Source: Deltaproteobacteria bacterium (GTDB taxonomy: Bacteria > Desulfobacterota > Binatia > UBA9968). From it: DNA of 64,000 bases. The notes under the pieces were generated by a model. The model was not told the DNA's origin, ran no database searches, and saw nothing but the letters and a program-made list of their open reading frames with translations. The stretch is from assembly GCA_016874755.1 (NCBI GenBank), contig VGTH01000008.1, positions 62,001 through 126,000 on the forward strand. Reading direction: 5' to 3'. Of the stretch, positions 1 to 8,429 are shown piece after piece (positions within the stretch are counted from its first letter, which is position 1; each line of letters opens with the position of its first letter). The translations under genes were made by a program, and so were the position numbers.

Positions 1-95
1 TTTACCGCCCAATCGACCCAAGCCCCCATATTGTTGGTGCCGACGACAAAATGATCGATCCAATGCGCGGCGCCGCGTGGTTCAGGTTGACTCAT
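1..95 (-). CDS. VOC/glyoxalase-like protein, N-terminal fragment (cut by window edge)
   Basis: Only the first 31 or so codons lie in the window. The gene reads leftwards from ATG at 95, preceded by a good AGGAGAA ribosome-binding site. The visible N-terminus contains HWIDHFVVGTNNM, which resembles the first beta strand and metal-binding His of the vicinal-oxygen-chelate (glyoxalase/extradiol dioxygenase) fold. The 202 bp between it and the next gene carry no other ORF that I can support. The specific reaction cannot be told from this fragment. Confidence 0.6.
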   Translation of the reverse strand, partial: MSQPEPRGAAHWIDHFVVGTNNMGAWVDWAV

Positions 96-297
96 AGCGT
101 TTCTCCTGCGAGCAAACCTTTCGATTAAGCTTTCACCCCGGACACTATCTGCGATGGCGCCTTGCTGTCAACTTCGGATTGGCCCGGCAATCCAAATCGG
201 ATGACGAACGTTTACCCGCCTAAGAATGGCTAAGCCGGACTCTTTGCCGCAAGATTCTTGCGCCAGTCGGCCTGCTAGTGCACCGTGGTGGCGATTT

Positions 298-1425
298 CTA
301 TTTCTTATCGCCGAGCACTTCGTCCAACAGTTTCATCAGCGGGCCGAGATCCTTCGTGTTCGGGTCTTCGGTGTCGAAGTAGTTCAGCTTGTCGCGCCGC
401 TGCTCGTTCGGCGGGACGTGGTCTTTCGGCACATCGATGCGGCGCGAGTTGCGCGCGTCGCCCGGCGTGGTGATGGTTTTTTGAAACAGCGTCTGGCCTT
501 CGCGCGACAGCAGCCAATTGACAAAGACCTTCGCCGCATTGGGATGCGGTGCGCGGTTAAGAATCGACAATGAACCGAAGGCGGAAGAAAGGTTGACGCC
601 TTCTTTGAAGTGAAACGGTTCAAACTGATCCACCGGTAGGCCTTGGTTCTTGGCTTTGAAAATCTGTCCGCCTTGGATCGGCAAGCAGAGCAGGTATTTC
701 CCCGCGCCGAGCCAATCGACGGCTTGACGAAAGTCGGCAGTCATCGTCACGTCCATCTCGCCGAACAAACGGCGCAGATATTTGGGCCCGAGCTCGGGAT
801 GGTAATAGAGAAACTGCCAGGGAATGCCCGCGCCGCGCACTCTGCGGATGTCGCTGGAGATGATCTTGCCTTTGAGTTTGGGATTCAAAAAATCCCAGTA
901 GGTTTTGTAGTCACGCGGGTCGACGAGCTGTGTGTTGTAGCCGGCGCCGGCACCCGCGGCGACATTGCCCTCGTAAACGAAAATGTGCTCGCCCTCTTTG
1001 TCGGCGTACTTGTGCTTGGCTTCCCACCATTTGGTCATGTCGGTCACTTCCGGGAGGATCAGTGCCGACTTGATCGAGTCGAGCGTCTTGGTTTGGTACA
1101 GCATGGTGTAGAGTGAGATACCTCCGCCGTTGTAGACATCGACCAAATACTTGCCGGCTCTTCGTTCGGCGGTGATGCGCTGGGTCAGATCGGTGCCGGC
1201 GCCGGACATGTAATTGACTTTGATCTTGGGGAAGGCTTTCTGAAACACGCCGGCATCGATGATCGGACCGTAGTTGCCGATGGAGACCGTCACCTGACCC
1301 TCTTGTTCGGCCGCGCGCACGGTGCGGTCCCATTCGGCTTTCCAATCCGGCTTGGTTTCTGCGGCGCTGACTAACGTCGCAGCGAGCAAACCGGCCAACG
1401 CACTGAAGAATGATATGAATCTCAT
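298..1425 (-). CDS. ABC-type extracellular solute-binding protein
   Basis: A 375-residue secreted substrate-binding protein of the iron/spermidine-type extracellular binding-protein class. The first 21 or so residues form a signal peptide (hydrophobic FFSALAGLLAATLVSA followed by AAE). The mature start (DWKAEWDRTVRAAEQEG, then a VTVSIGNYG strand) is the usual opening of this family. The ATG at 1425 has AAAGGAG seven bases upstream. The gene ends in TAG at 298, so TAG is a genuine stop in this genome. No permease or ATPase gene lies beside it, so its transport partner, if any, is elsewhere. The ligand is unknown. It is more distantly related to the two other binding proteins in this window than those are to each other. 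Confidence 0.85.
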   Translation of the reverse strand: MRFISFFSALAGLLAATLVSAAETKPDWKAEWDRTVRAAEQEGQVTVSIGNYGPIIDAGVFQKAFPKIKVNYMSGAGTDLTQRITAERRAGKYLVDVYNGGGISLYTMLYQTKTLDSIKSALILPEVTDMTKWWEAKHKYADKEGEHIFVYEGNVAAGAGAGYNTQLVDPRDYKTYWDFLNPKLKGKIISSDIRRVRGAGIPWQFLYYHPELGPKYLRRLFGEMDVTMTADFRQAVDWLGAGKYLLCLPIQGGQIFKAKNQGLPVDQFEPFHFKEGVNLSSAFGSLSILNRAPHPNAAKVFVNWLLSREGQTLFQKTITTPGDARNSRRIDVPKDHVPPNEQRRDKLNYFDTEDPNTKDLGPLMKLLDEVLGDKK

Positions 1426-1453
1426 GGAACTCCTTTAATTTGGCTAAGTGCTA

Positions 1454-2266
1454 TTACTCGATGACGATCCCCTTTAGCGGCTGCTTGGGTTTGGGATGTT
1501 TTAGATCCAGTTTCTGCAGAGTTCGCACCAGCACTTGGGAGATCAAGAGATTGCGATTGATCTCGGAGTTGGCCGGCACGACGTACCAGGGCGCCCAATC
1601 GGTGGAGGTGGCGCTGAGCGCGGCTTCGTAGGCGCTCCGATAATCGCGCCAGAGCTTGCGCTCGGCCAGGTCGCCGACGTTGAACTTCCACTGCTTCTTG
1701 GGGTTGTCGAGCCGCTCCTGAAGGCGCTTTTTCTGCTCGTCTTTGCTGATGTGCAGGTAAAACTTGACGATGGTCGTGCCGCTGCGTGCGAGCAGCCGCT
1801 CGAATTGGTTGATCTGCTTGTAGCGCTGCTGGCAGACTTTTTCATCGATCCAATTATGCACACGGACGATCAGCACGTCTTCGTAGTGGCTGCGGTTGAA
1901 AATCGAGATCTCGCCTTTGCCGGGGACTTGGCGATGCACGCGCCAGAGAAAATCGTGATCCTTTTCTTCCTCGCTGGGCGCTTTGAAACAAACCACGCGG
2001 ACCCCGAGGGGATCGACTTGATTGAAGACATGGCGCACGGTGCCGTCTTTGCCCGAGGTGTCCATGCCCTGGAGCACGATTAAAAGACTGCGCTGATGCT
2101 CCGCGTAGAGCACATCCTGCAGCTCGTCGAGCCGGGCGGAAATCTTCGAAAGATTCTCCTTGTCTATTTCTTTGGCATCGGGCGATGCCGATTTGTCGTC
2201 GGCATCCCAATCTTCGAGGCGCACCTTGCGGCCTGGCCTTACCCGGTAGTCTTTGAGCTTGATCAT
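1454..2266 (-). CDS. ppk2: Polyphosphate kinase 2 family protein
   Basis: A 270-residue cytoplasmic PPK2 enzyme, which moves phosphate between polyphosphate and nucleoside mono- or diphosphates. The Walker A loop GMDTSGKDG is at about residues 67-75, the Walker B-like segment FNRSHYEDVLIVRVH follows, and the lid region has the basic LQERLDNPKKQWKF signature. The length fits a single-domain PPK2. ATG at 2266 with GGGGA upstream is preferred over the in-frame TTG at 2284. It sits 28 bp upstream of the binding-protein gene on the same strand, so co-transcription is possible. Whether it favours AMP or ADP as acceptor cannot be judged by eye. Confidence 0.9.
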   Translation of the reverse strand: MIKLKDYRVRPGRKVRLEDWDADDKSASPDAKEIDKENLSKISARLDELQDVLYAEHQRSLLIVLQGMDTSGKDGTVRHVFNQVDPLGVRVVCFKAPSEEEKDHDFLWRVHRQVPGKGEISIFNRSHYEDVLIVRVHNWIDEKVCQQRYKQINQFERLLARSGTTIVKFYLHISKDEQKKRLQERLDNPKKQWKFNVGDLAERKLWRDYRSAYEAALSATSTDWAPWYVVPANSEINRNLLISQVLVRTLQKLDLKHPKPKQPLKGIVIE

Positions 2267-2365
2267 GAGCGTTCCCCGCGTCAACCGAGGTGTTGATTCC
2301 TACTCGGGAAATCTAATAGACATTTCTAATAATTTATCAACGCGCTTCCTGACGAAAGGGACCCT

Positions 2366-2554
2366 ATGGACCTGAAAGAAAAACATGCGCACCGCCTCGC
2401 CATGCTGCAAGGCGTGGAATTTTCGCCGGCCGATATCGATGAAATTCTCGCCGAAGTCGACGACATCGAACGGGTGGTGGCCGAGCTCGAAGAGTTCTGC
2501 AAGAACACACCGTGGTTTTCCCAACAAACGCAGCCGGAAGGCGGGAAGGTGTGA
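2366..2554 (+). CDS. GatC/AtzG-like small amidase partner
   Basis: A 62-residue acidic helical protein whose stop codon is 2 bp before the start of the amidase gene. Size, position and the pattern of hydrophobic and acidic helices (a VEFSPADIDEIL segment, then ELEEFCKNTPW) match the AtzG family. These are short GatC-like chains that wrap around and stabilise an amidase-signature partner, as with AtzE in cyanuric acid breakdown. ATG at 2366 follows a GGGACCCT stretch with only a modest ribosome-binding site. It is likely translationally coupled to the amidase. The family assignment rests on context and size and is inference rather than a firm motif match. Confidence 0.65.
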   Translation: MDLKEKHAHRLAMLQGVEFSPADIDEILAEVDDIERVVAELEEFCKNTPWFSQQTQPEGGKV

Positions 2555-2556
2555 CC

Positions 2557-3966
2557 ATGGCCGACGGCGACGTTCTCGCAATGAACCTGACCGATCTTTC
2601 CTGGCTGATCGCGAGCAAGAAAGTTTCGGCGAGCGAAGTGGTCAGCGCCGCGCTGGCACGGCTTGACCAGTTCGAACCGCAGCTCAATGCGTTCATCACG
2701 GTGGATCGCGACGGCGCACTGGCGCAGGCCAAACGAGCGGACGAAGAAATCACCCGTGGCGCTTATCGCGGGCCGCTGCACGGCGTGCCAGTGTCGATCA
2801 AAGACCTTTTTGAAACCGCCGGCATGCGCACGACCGGCGGCTCGAAAATCTTTGCCGATTGGATTCCCGAGCACGACTCGGCGCTGGCGGAAAAATTGAA
2901 AGCGGCGGGCGCGATTAATCTTGGCAAAACTAACCTCGACGAGTTCGGCCACGGCGGCACGTCGACGCTGTCGCATTTTGGCCCGGTGCACAATCCGTGG
3001 AACGTCGAGCGCATCGCCGGCGGCTCGAGCGGCGGCTCGGCGGCCGCGGTGGCTGCCGGCATTGGGCCGCTTTCCTACGGCACGGAGACCGGCTCGTCGG
3101 TGCGCCGGCCGGCGTCCTATTGCGGCGTGGTCGGCTTCAAGCCGACCTTTGGCATCATCAGCCGCACCGGATCGTTTCGCGGCGCCTGGAGCCAGGACCA
3201 CGCCGGATTGTTCGCGCGATCCGTCAAAGACATTTGCCTGGGCTTGGATGTAGTTGCCGGCTTCGACCGGCGCGATCCCGCTAGCGTGCCGCAGGAGACA
3301 CCGCAGTACGCCGCCCGCCTCGACAGCAACATCAAAGGGCTCAAGATCGGCGTCTTGAGAAATTTTCTCGAAAGCGTCACGCCCAATGTCAAAACTGCGT
3401 TCGAAGCGGCGCTCAAGGTTTTCGCCAGCGCGGGCGCCGAGCTCGTCGACTTCGACGTGCCGGAGCTGCGCTACGCGGCGATGACTTCCAATTTCACCAG
3501 CTCGGCCGAAAGCGGCGGCATCAATCGCATTTGGTTTCGTCAGCACGCGCACGACTACGTGCCCCATGTGGCGCGTGGCATCGCCGTCGGATTGACCATT
3601 AGCGCGTCGGAGTATCTGACCGCGCAGCGGGCGCGCCAGCGCATTCGCGAAGCGGTGCGCGCGGCCTACGATAAAGTTGCGATCATCGCCACGCCGACGA
3701 CGAGCCGCATCGCGCCGTTATTGTCCGAGGGGCTCAAGGGCAACGGCGATGACGCGCGCCATGTGAGCACCAACCATTCCAACATGCTGCGCTTCCCGAG
3801 CATGCTCGGCTTGCCTGGCTGCTCGCTGCCGATTGGCATCAGCCCGGAAAACATGCCGATGGGCGTGCAGCTCGTCGGCAAATGGTTCACCGATCAGACG
3901 GTGCTCAATGCAGCGGCGGCGTATCAGAACGAGACCGACTGGCACACGAAGCGGCCGAAGATATGA
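2557..3966 (+). CDS. Amidase-signature family hydrolase (AtzE/GatA-like)
   Basis: A 469-residue amidase-signature enzyme. The catalytic Lys lies in the VSIKDLF motif, the glycine/serine-rich signature GGSSGGSAAAVAAG follows, and the cis-Ser/Ser nucleophile region reads GTETGSSVRRPAS, where Ser replaces the usual second Gly. ATG at 2557 has GGGAAGG upstream, so the longer in-frame start at 2512 is rejected because it overlaps the small upstream gene. With its GatC/AtzG-like partner it looks like a two-subunit amide hydrolase such as AtzE-AtzG (1-carboxybiuret hydrolase). GatB is absent, so a role in tRNA amidation is unlikely. The substrate is unknown. Confidence 0.88.
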   Translation: MADGDVLAMNLTDLSWLIASKKVSASEVVSAALARLDQFEPQLNAFITVDRDGALAQAKRADEEITRGAYRGPLHGVPVSIKDLFETAGMRTTGGSKIFADWIPEHDSALAEKLKAAGAINLGKTNLDEFGHGGTSTLSHFGPVHNPWNVERIAGGSSGGSAAAVAAGIGPLSYGTETGSSVRRPASYCGVVGFKPTFGIISRTGSFRGAWSQDHAGLFARSVKDICLGLDVVAGFDRRDPASVPQETPQYAARLDSNIKGLKIGVLRNFLESVTPNVKTAFEAALKVFASAGAELVDFDVPELRYAAMTSNFTSSAESGGINRIWFRQHAHDYVPHVARGIAVGLTISASEYLTAQRARQRIREAVRAAYDKVAIIATPTTSRIAPLLSEGLKGNGDDARHVSTNHSNMLRFPSMLGLPGCSLPIGISPENMPMGVQLVGKWFTDQTVLNAAAAYQNETDWHTKRPKI

Positions 3967-4359
3967 TGGGAGATTGGCCGCAAAAAACGCAAAAGGCGCA
4001 AAAAAGATTTTGTGTTGTGTTCGGAACCCGGAGAATTTAACCGCAAAGAACGCAAAGAACGCAAAAAAGATTTGTAGGGGCGGGTTTGAAACCCGCCCTC
4101 CGGGTTTTGATTAACCATTAAGATCACAAGATTCAAAGGAACATCGATGTCATTCTGCGCCGGAAGACGCGCCCTGACGAAAAGGTCATGGGCGCGGATA
4201 TGAAGATTGCGTAGCGCGTCGTAGGGTGGGTTAGCCGGCCGCGGCGTAACCCACCCCCGGCATCGATGGGTATCGCTGCGCTCAACCCATCCTGCGGTTG
4301 CTCGAACCACGTAGGGACAGGTCGCGACCTGTCCCTACAAACAATACGGCCGTAGATAA
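3967..4359. repeat. Gene-free 393 bp filled with dispersed repeats and palindromes
   Basis: No coding potential supported. The stretch holds two GCAAA-rich direct-repeat blocks (about 3977-4005 and 4041-4068), a palindrome GGGCGGGTTTGAAACCCGCCC at 4078-4098, an inverted pair built on GTGGGTTA/TAACCCAC near 4225-4257, and a perfect 28-bp palindrome at 4311-4338. The GCAAA block plus GGGCGGGTTT palindrome recurs as a unit at 21320-21390. Confidence 0.8.
4311..4338. repeat. Perfect 28-bp palindrome
   Basis: The sequence starting GTAGGGACAGGTCG equals its own reverse complement over 28 bases. It lies between two convergent genes (amidase and MBL hydrolase), so it could act as a bidirectional RNA hairpin. 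There is no clear T-run for a classical terminator. Confidence 0.85.
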
Positions 4360-5163
4360 CTAGCGGTGCCCCCAGGGCATGACGAATACTTCGGTCGGAG
4401 GCGGCAGCTCCGACTTCGCGATGCGCAGGAGCGGCGTGTTGAGCATTTTTACTTTAGGCATGCCCTGCGCGTATTCATGCACCGCCTGTTCCCACCAAAA
4501 GTGTTTTGGAATCGCAATTTTCGGCTTGACGAGATAGGTCAGCTCGCGTGCTTCGCTCGGCGTGACGGTGTAGTAGCCGCCGGCGATGGGCACGAGCAGA
4601 ATGTCGATTTTCCCCATCATCTTGAGCTGATCGGGCGTGAGCACATGCCCCAGGTCGCCCAAGTGGGCGATGCAAATATCGTCGACGCGAAAAACGAAAA
4701 TCGCATTCTTGCCGCGCTGCATACCGCGGCTTTTGTCGTGATAGGCCGGCACGACGTAGACCGACACATCGCGAATCGTCGTGTAAACTTTTTGCCAGTT
4801 CTCGCCGCCCGTTGTCAGGCCATGCAAGATTACCGGCGTGCCGGGCGCCATGTGCACACTGCTGTGCGGTCCGTGTTGGTGGCTGGTGGTGACGATGTGC
4901 TGCGGCAGGGTCGGCCGCGGCAGGTCGAAGGCGCCGTGCGGGTCGGTGAGAATCCGCGTGCCTTTCGATGAGGTGATTTGAAACGTCGAGTGGCCGAGCC
5001 ATTCGACCGTCACCGGCGCGGTTGGCGTGTTGGTCGCCGCCAGGCGCAGCTGCGGCCGCGAGACCACGTCCATCTCGTGGCAGAAGGCAAAGGCGCGCGC
5101 CTGCCCGCCGAGTGAGCTTAGCGTCGCGACGATTAGAGCGAAAATGTAGGGTTTGCAGTTCAC
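4360..5163 (-). CDS. Secreted MBL-fold metallo-hydrolase (UlaG-like)
   Basis: A metallo-beta-lactamase-fold protein of about 267 residues. The core opens with VTVEWLGHSTFQI, a typical UlaG-like first strand. The metal motif is TSHQHGPHSS, a variant of HxHxDH, followed by AHLGDLGH and a late IPKHFWW His. GTG at 5163 gives a convincing signal peptide (NCKPYIFALIVATLSSLGG then ARAFA). The longer reading from TTG at 5214 begins inside repeat-like sequence and is not preferred. No clear ribosome-binding site is visible, and the gene is 103 bp downstream of the Bat-like operon. The substrate is unknown. The replacement of Asp in HxHxDH by Pro or Gly should be checked against close relatives. Confidence 0.7.
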   Translation of the reverse strand: MNCKPYIFALIVATLSSLGGQARAFAFCHEMDVVSRPQLRLAATNTPTAPVTVEWLGHSTFQITSSKGTRILTDPHGAFDLPRPTLPQHIVTTSHQHGPHSSVHMAPGTPVILHGLTTGGENWQKVYTTIRDVSVYVVPAYHDKSRGMQRGKNAIFVFRVDDICIAHLGDLGHVLTPDQLKMMGKIDILLVPIAGGYYTVTPSEARELTYLVKPKIAIPKHFWWEQAVHEYAQGMPKVKMLNTPLLRIAKSELPPPTEVFVMPWGHR

Positions 5164-5266
5164 CGTGCTGCGCGCGTTTTTGCGGTTTCGAGTTTCGGGT
5201 TGGGATCCGGACAACCAACAGCCTATTCAGCATCTTGAACCCGAAACCCGAAACCCGGAACGTATT

Positions 5267-7522
5267 CTAAATCAGTCCCCACTTCCGCCGCATCCACCAT
5301 TCGACGCTGAGCAAGCCGAGAATGATGCCGAAGGGCCACAAGTTGTTCCACAGCTTGGTTTGGCGCTGCTCGACGATTTCCGACGGCGCGATGGTTTCGA
5401 GCTTGGCGGCGATGCGTTCGAGGGTTTTGTCGTTCCACTGGCTTAGCGGAATGAACTCGCCTTTGCTCGCTTCGGCGATTTTCTTTAACAGATCGGGGCG
5501 CGGCCGGCCGTCGTCGGTTTCACCGTAGGCGAAGGCAACGCCAAAGCTGGTTTTGTCTTTGCCGAGAACTTTGCCGCCCATGCTGGCTTCGGCTTCGACG
5601 CGGTGGGTGCCCTCGCGGGTTGGCGTGAAGTCGGCGCTGTATTCGCCTTCTTCTTGTTCGGATGTCGCCGCGAGCAACGTCGGTTCGCCCTCGGGGCCAA
5701 ACACGCGGAGCTGCACCGAGGCCTGGCGCGTCGGCAAAAAGTCGTCTTTCAAGACGCGCAGTTTGATCGCGGTTTTCTCGCCCGGCTTGACCGTCGGAAT
5801 GGCGCGCAATTGAACTTGTTCGAAGGACGGCTCCTGCGCCAGCCAGCGCACGGACTGGCGGATTAATTTTAAGTGGTGCTGCGGCGTCTCTTTGTTGCCG
5901 ACGGAGATGAAGTTCCAGCGCCAGGCATCATCGCTCAACAACGCCAGCGTCCGCCCCTTGCCGAAGCGGCCGACGGCGAGCAGTGGCGCGCCGGCGCCGT
6001 CGCTGCCGGTGGTCAGCAAGACTTCGCCGCGCGCGGCGCGCACGGCGTTGTAGCCATTCAGCGCCGGCAGCTTGCTCCAGGCCTCTTCGTTGCTTTTCGG
6101 ATCGGGCAGCAAGCGTGTCAGCGGATGGGCTTTGCCGGCCGGAGTCAAGGCCGGCCGCACGGTGGCGGTGTTTTGAAACGTGCCTTTGCCGTCGATTTCC
6201 ACCGGCAACACTTCGCGCAGCGAGCTTTCGGCGAAGCCGCCGGCATCGAAAGCACGCGGGCCGCCGAACATGGCCAGCGCGCCGCCGTCGCGCACGAAGT
6301 CGCGCACGCGGTCGAGATAGACGGGGTTGAAATAGGAGCGATGGGAAAAATCGTCGAACACGACGACGTCGAAATTCTTCAGCTCTTCGTTGAACAAATC
6401 GTCGATGGGGAAGGGGATCAAGCTCAAACGATGCTCCGGCACGTCGACGGTGTCGGTGGGCGTGCGCAGAAAAACGAAGGAGACGAGCTCGATCAGCGGG
6501 TCCTGCTTTATCGCCATGCGCAGGAATCGATAGTTCCACGCCGGGGAGCCCGACAGCGTGAGCACGCGAATCTTGTCGCGCTGGGCGTCGACTTTAAATT
6601 CTTTTTGATTGTTCTGCGCGATCTGTTCGCCGGCCTGCGCCGGTATCTCGACGGAAAAACTGTGCGTGCCGAGCTCCTTGGGCGTGAAGCTGAGGGTGAC
6701 TTTTTGTTCGAAAGGGTCGGCGTCGACGGCGACCATTTTGCTGGTGATCAAGTTTTTGCCGCGGTAGAAGTTCAGCGGCACGGTTTTGCCTTTGAACGCC
6801 GACGCCTGAACGATGACATCAAGCTTGAACTCGCGGCCGCGAAACGCAAACTCGGGCGCGCGCAGCTCGGCGATGCGCACGTCGGCGAAGCTCTCGCTCT
6901 CGCCGGCGCCGATGGCGAAGACCGGAACGCGCAGCGCCGGGCTGTGCTCCAGCGATTTCCTTTCGCCGTTGGTGATGCCGTCGGTGAAGAGCACGATGCC
7001 GGTCTGCGCCGCGGCGTCTTTGCTGACGCTTTCCAAGATTTCCAAGAGACGCGAGCCTTGGTCCTGGGCCTTCAATTGCGCGAGGCCGGTGGCTGCGATC
7101 GGTTCGAGACTCGCACCGAAACGAAAGAGCCGCAGATCGTAGTCGCGGCTGAGCTTTTGAATCGCCGCATCCTGTCCCTCGGTTAGCTTGGCGCGCACGA
7201 GATCGAATCGGCTCGGTCCCGATTTGCCGTCGCTGCCCGGTTTGTTGGTGGCGGGAAAGGCCATGCTCTGCGAGCTATCGATCAACACCGTCAGCGGGCG
7301 GCGCAATTTAGTCACGCGCTTATCGATGAGAGCTGGCCCGAGGAGAAAGAAAACCAGCACGGAGTAAACGCAGGCGCGCAGGAGCGTCAAGAAGATGCTT
7401 TGGCCGAGCTTGAGACGGCGCTTCAAATTGACGAACTGCAGGATCAGCAGGGCCAGCGCCGCGAGCCCTGCGGCGGCGATCATCCAGCCTGGCAGACTGC
7501 CTATGAGGTGAAGGTCCTGCAT
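5267..7522 (-). CDS. Membrane protein with VWA and GATase-like domains
   Basis: A 751-residue membrane protein. Two N-terminal transmembrane helices (about 13-34 and 42-66) are followed by a von Willebrand A domain with the MIDAS motif DSSQS. Next comes an Ig-like stretch, then a class I glutamine-amidotransferase-like fold around residues 330-500 (DVVVFDDFSHRSYF, then VRDGGALAMFGG) with no evident catalytic triad. One C-terminal helix (WPFGIILGLLSVEWW) ends the protein. It starts 3 bp after the DUF4159 gene and ends in TAG at 5267. This is the last gene of a Bat-like operon whose family members are thought to act in the envelope with MoxR ATPases as chaperone-like complexes. The function here is inferred from family and gene order. 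Confidence 0.82.
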   Translation of the reverse strand: MQDLHLIGSLPGWMIAAAGLAALALLILQFVNLKRRLKLGQSIFLTLLRACVYSVLVFFLLGPALIDKRVTKLRRPLTVLIDSSQSMAFPATNKPGSDGKSGPSRFDLVRAKLTEGQDAAIQKLSRDYDLRLFRFGASLEPIAATGLAQLKAQDQGSRLLEILESVSKDAAAQTGIVLFTDGITNGERKSLEHSPALRVPVFAIGAGESESFADVRIAELRAPEFAFRGREFKLDVIVQASAFKGKTVPLNFYRGKNLITSKMVAVDADPFEQKVTLSFTPKELGTHSFSVEIPAQAGEQIAQNNQKEFKVDAQRDKIRVLTLSGSPAWNYRFLRMAIKQDPLIELVSFVFLRTPTDTVDVPEHRLSLIPFPIDDLFNEELKNFDVVVFDDFSHRSYFNPVYLDRVRDFVRDGGALAMFGGPRAFDAGGFAESSLREVLPVEIDGKGTFQNTATVRPALTPAGKAHPLTRLLPDPKSNEEAWSKLPALNGYNAVRAARGEVLLTTGSDGAGAPLLAVGRFGKGRTLALLSDDAWRWNFISVGNKETPQHHLKLIRQSVRWLAQEPSFEQVQLRAIPTVKPGEKTAIKLRVLKDDFLPTRQASVQLRVFGPEGEPTLLAATSEQEEGEYSADFTPTREGTHRVEAEASMGGKVLGKDKTSFGVAFAYGETDDGRPRPDLLKKIAEASKGEFIPLSQWNDKTLERIAAKLETIAPSEIVEQRQTKLWNNLWPFGIILGLLSVEWWMRRKWGLI

Positions 7523-7525
7523 CGC

Positions 7526-8296
7526 TCAGCGGGTCATGCGCTTGCGGATGAACGGCACGTGGATCAAATCTTCTTTGTAGTTCTCAGTCATGGCGTAGAG
7601 AATCAAGTTGACCCCGGTGTGGAAAGCGTCGCGCCGTTGGGTTTCGCCGCCGGGCGTGCACTGGTTGCTCCATTTGCCCAACTGGTCGCGCTCCCAGGCG
7701 CCGCTGAGATCGTTGTGGCAATAGATCACCGGCGTCGAGGTGCCCAGCGTGATGCCCTCGAGCTGCGGACTGACGATGCGCACGCCGCCGACGCGGGGTA
7801 CCAGGTAATAACTGCGCATCGCCGCGTGGCCCACCGGCAGTTTCTTGAATTCGCTGCCGGGCAGTACACGTTGCAGCTCGCGCCGCAGCGACTTGTCGAA
7901 GCCATAGCCCTGCTGACCGAGGGCGTCGTCGGCGAGGAGAAAGCCGCCGTAGGAAACAAAGCGGCGCAGCACCTCGACTTCGTCTTGGCTGAACGGCTCG
8001 AACTCGTACTTGCCGGCGATGTAGAGAAACGGATAGTTGAACAGATCTTTGTCCTGCAGCGTCGCCTCATGGCGCACGGTCGCCGCCTCGACGCTGGTGC
8101 GCGCCATCAACTCTTCCATCAGCGGCGTCACCGACAACGGGTGGGGATTCCAATCGCCGCCGCGATATTTCAGTTGAGCGAAGACAAACTGCAAGTGACG
8201 CTTGTCCGTCGGATGGTTCGCGAAAGCGAGCGACGGCACCGCGCTGACTGCGAGCGCACTGTTTGCGATGACTCGAAGAAATTTTCTGCGACGCAT
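7526..8296 (-). CDS. DUF4159 protein with Tat-type signal
   Basis: A 256-residue DUF4159 protein, a family always found beside VWA/BatA proteins. From ATG at 8296 the N-terminus reads MRRRKFLRV followed by a hydrophobic stretch ending SLAFA, a good twin-arginine signal, so the protein is probably exported folded. The fold resembles a GATase-like Rossmann domain (YPFLYIAGKYEF, VSYGGFLLADDA). An upstream in-frame start at 8329 would put extra residues ahead of the Tat signal and is rejected. The stop is 3 bp before the next gene. The 133 bp upstream of it hold a repeat. Confidence 0.82.
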   Translation of the reverse strand: MRRRKFLRVIANSALAVSAVPSLAFANHPTDKRHLQFVFAQLKYRGGDWNPHPLSVTPLMEELMARTSVEAATVRHEATLQDKDLFNYPFLYIAGKYEFEPFSQDEVEVLRRFVSYGGFLLADDALGQQGYGFDKSLRRELQRVLPGSEFKKLPVGHAAMRSYYLVPRVGGVRIVSPQLEGITLGTSTPVIYCHNDLSGAWERDQLGKWSNQCTPGGETQRRDAFHTGVNLILYAMTENYKEDLIHVPFIRKRMTR

Positions 8297-8429
8297 AAGA
8301 ATTACGAATGGATAACGGACAATGAACAATGGATAACGGCAGAATCCAGAGAGCTCGTTCGAAGTTGGTACGGCGCCTTTAGATGCATTGCGAAATTATC
8401 CATTATCCATCCTCAATTATCCATTGCTG
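8297..8429. repeat. Inverted dispersed repeat inside the Bat-like operon
   Basis: The gap between two co-directional operon genes holds copies of GGATAACGG/CAATGGATAA (about 8310-8342) and the opposite-strand form TTATCCATTATCCAT and CAATTATCCATTG (about 8395-8426). The two arms can pair, so the mRNA would carry a long imperfect hairpin between the BatA/VWA and DUF4159 coding regions. Confidence 0.65.

Noticed and set aside
2326-3567. Long minus-strand reading frame opposite the amidase
   Set aside because: It is antisense to a gene with complete amidase motifs, and its translation is Arg/Ala-rich with no family resemblance. It reflects GC-rich codon structure.
4041-4068. Short direct repeats that might suggest a CRISPR array
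   Set aside because: Units are 8-9 bases, contiguous, without spacers, and no cas genes are present.
5873-7186. 437-codon plus-strand frame opposite the VWA/GATase gene
   Set aside because: It mirrors a gene with clear domains and operon context. Composition is typical of antisense shadow frames.
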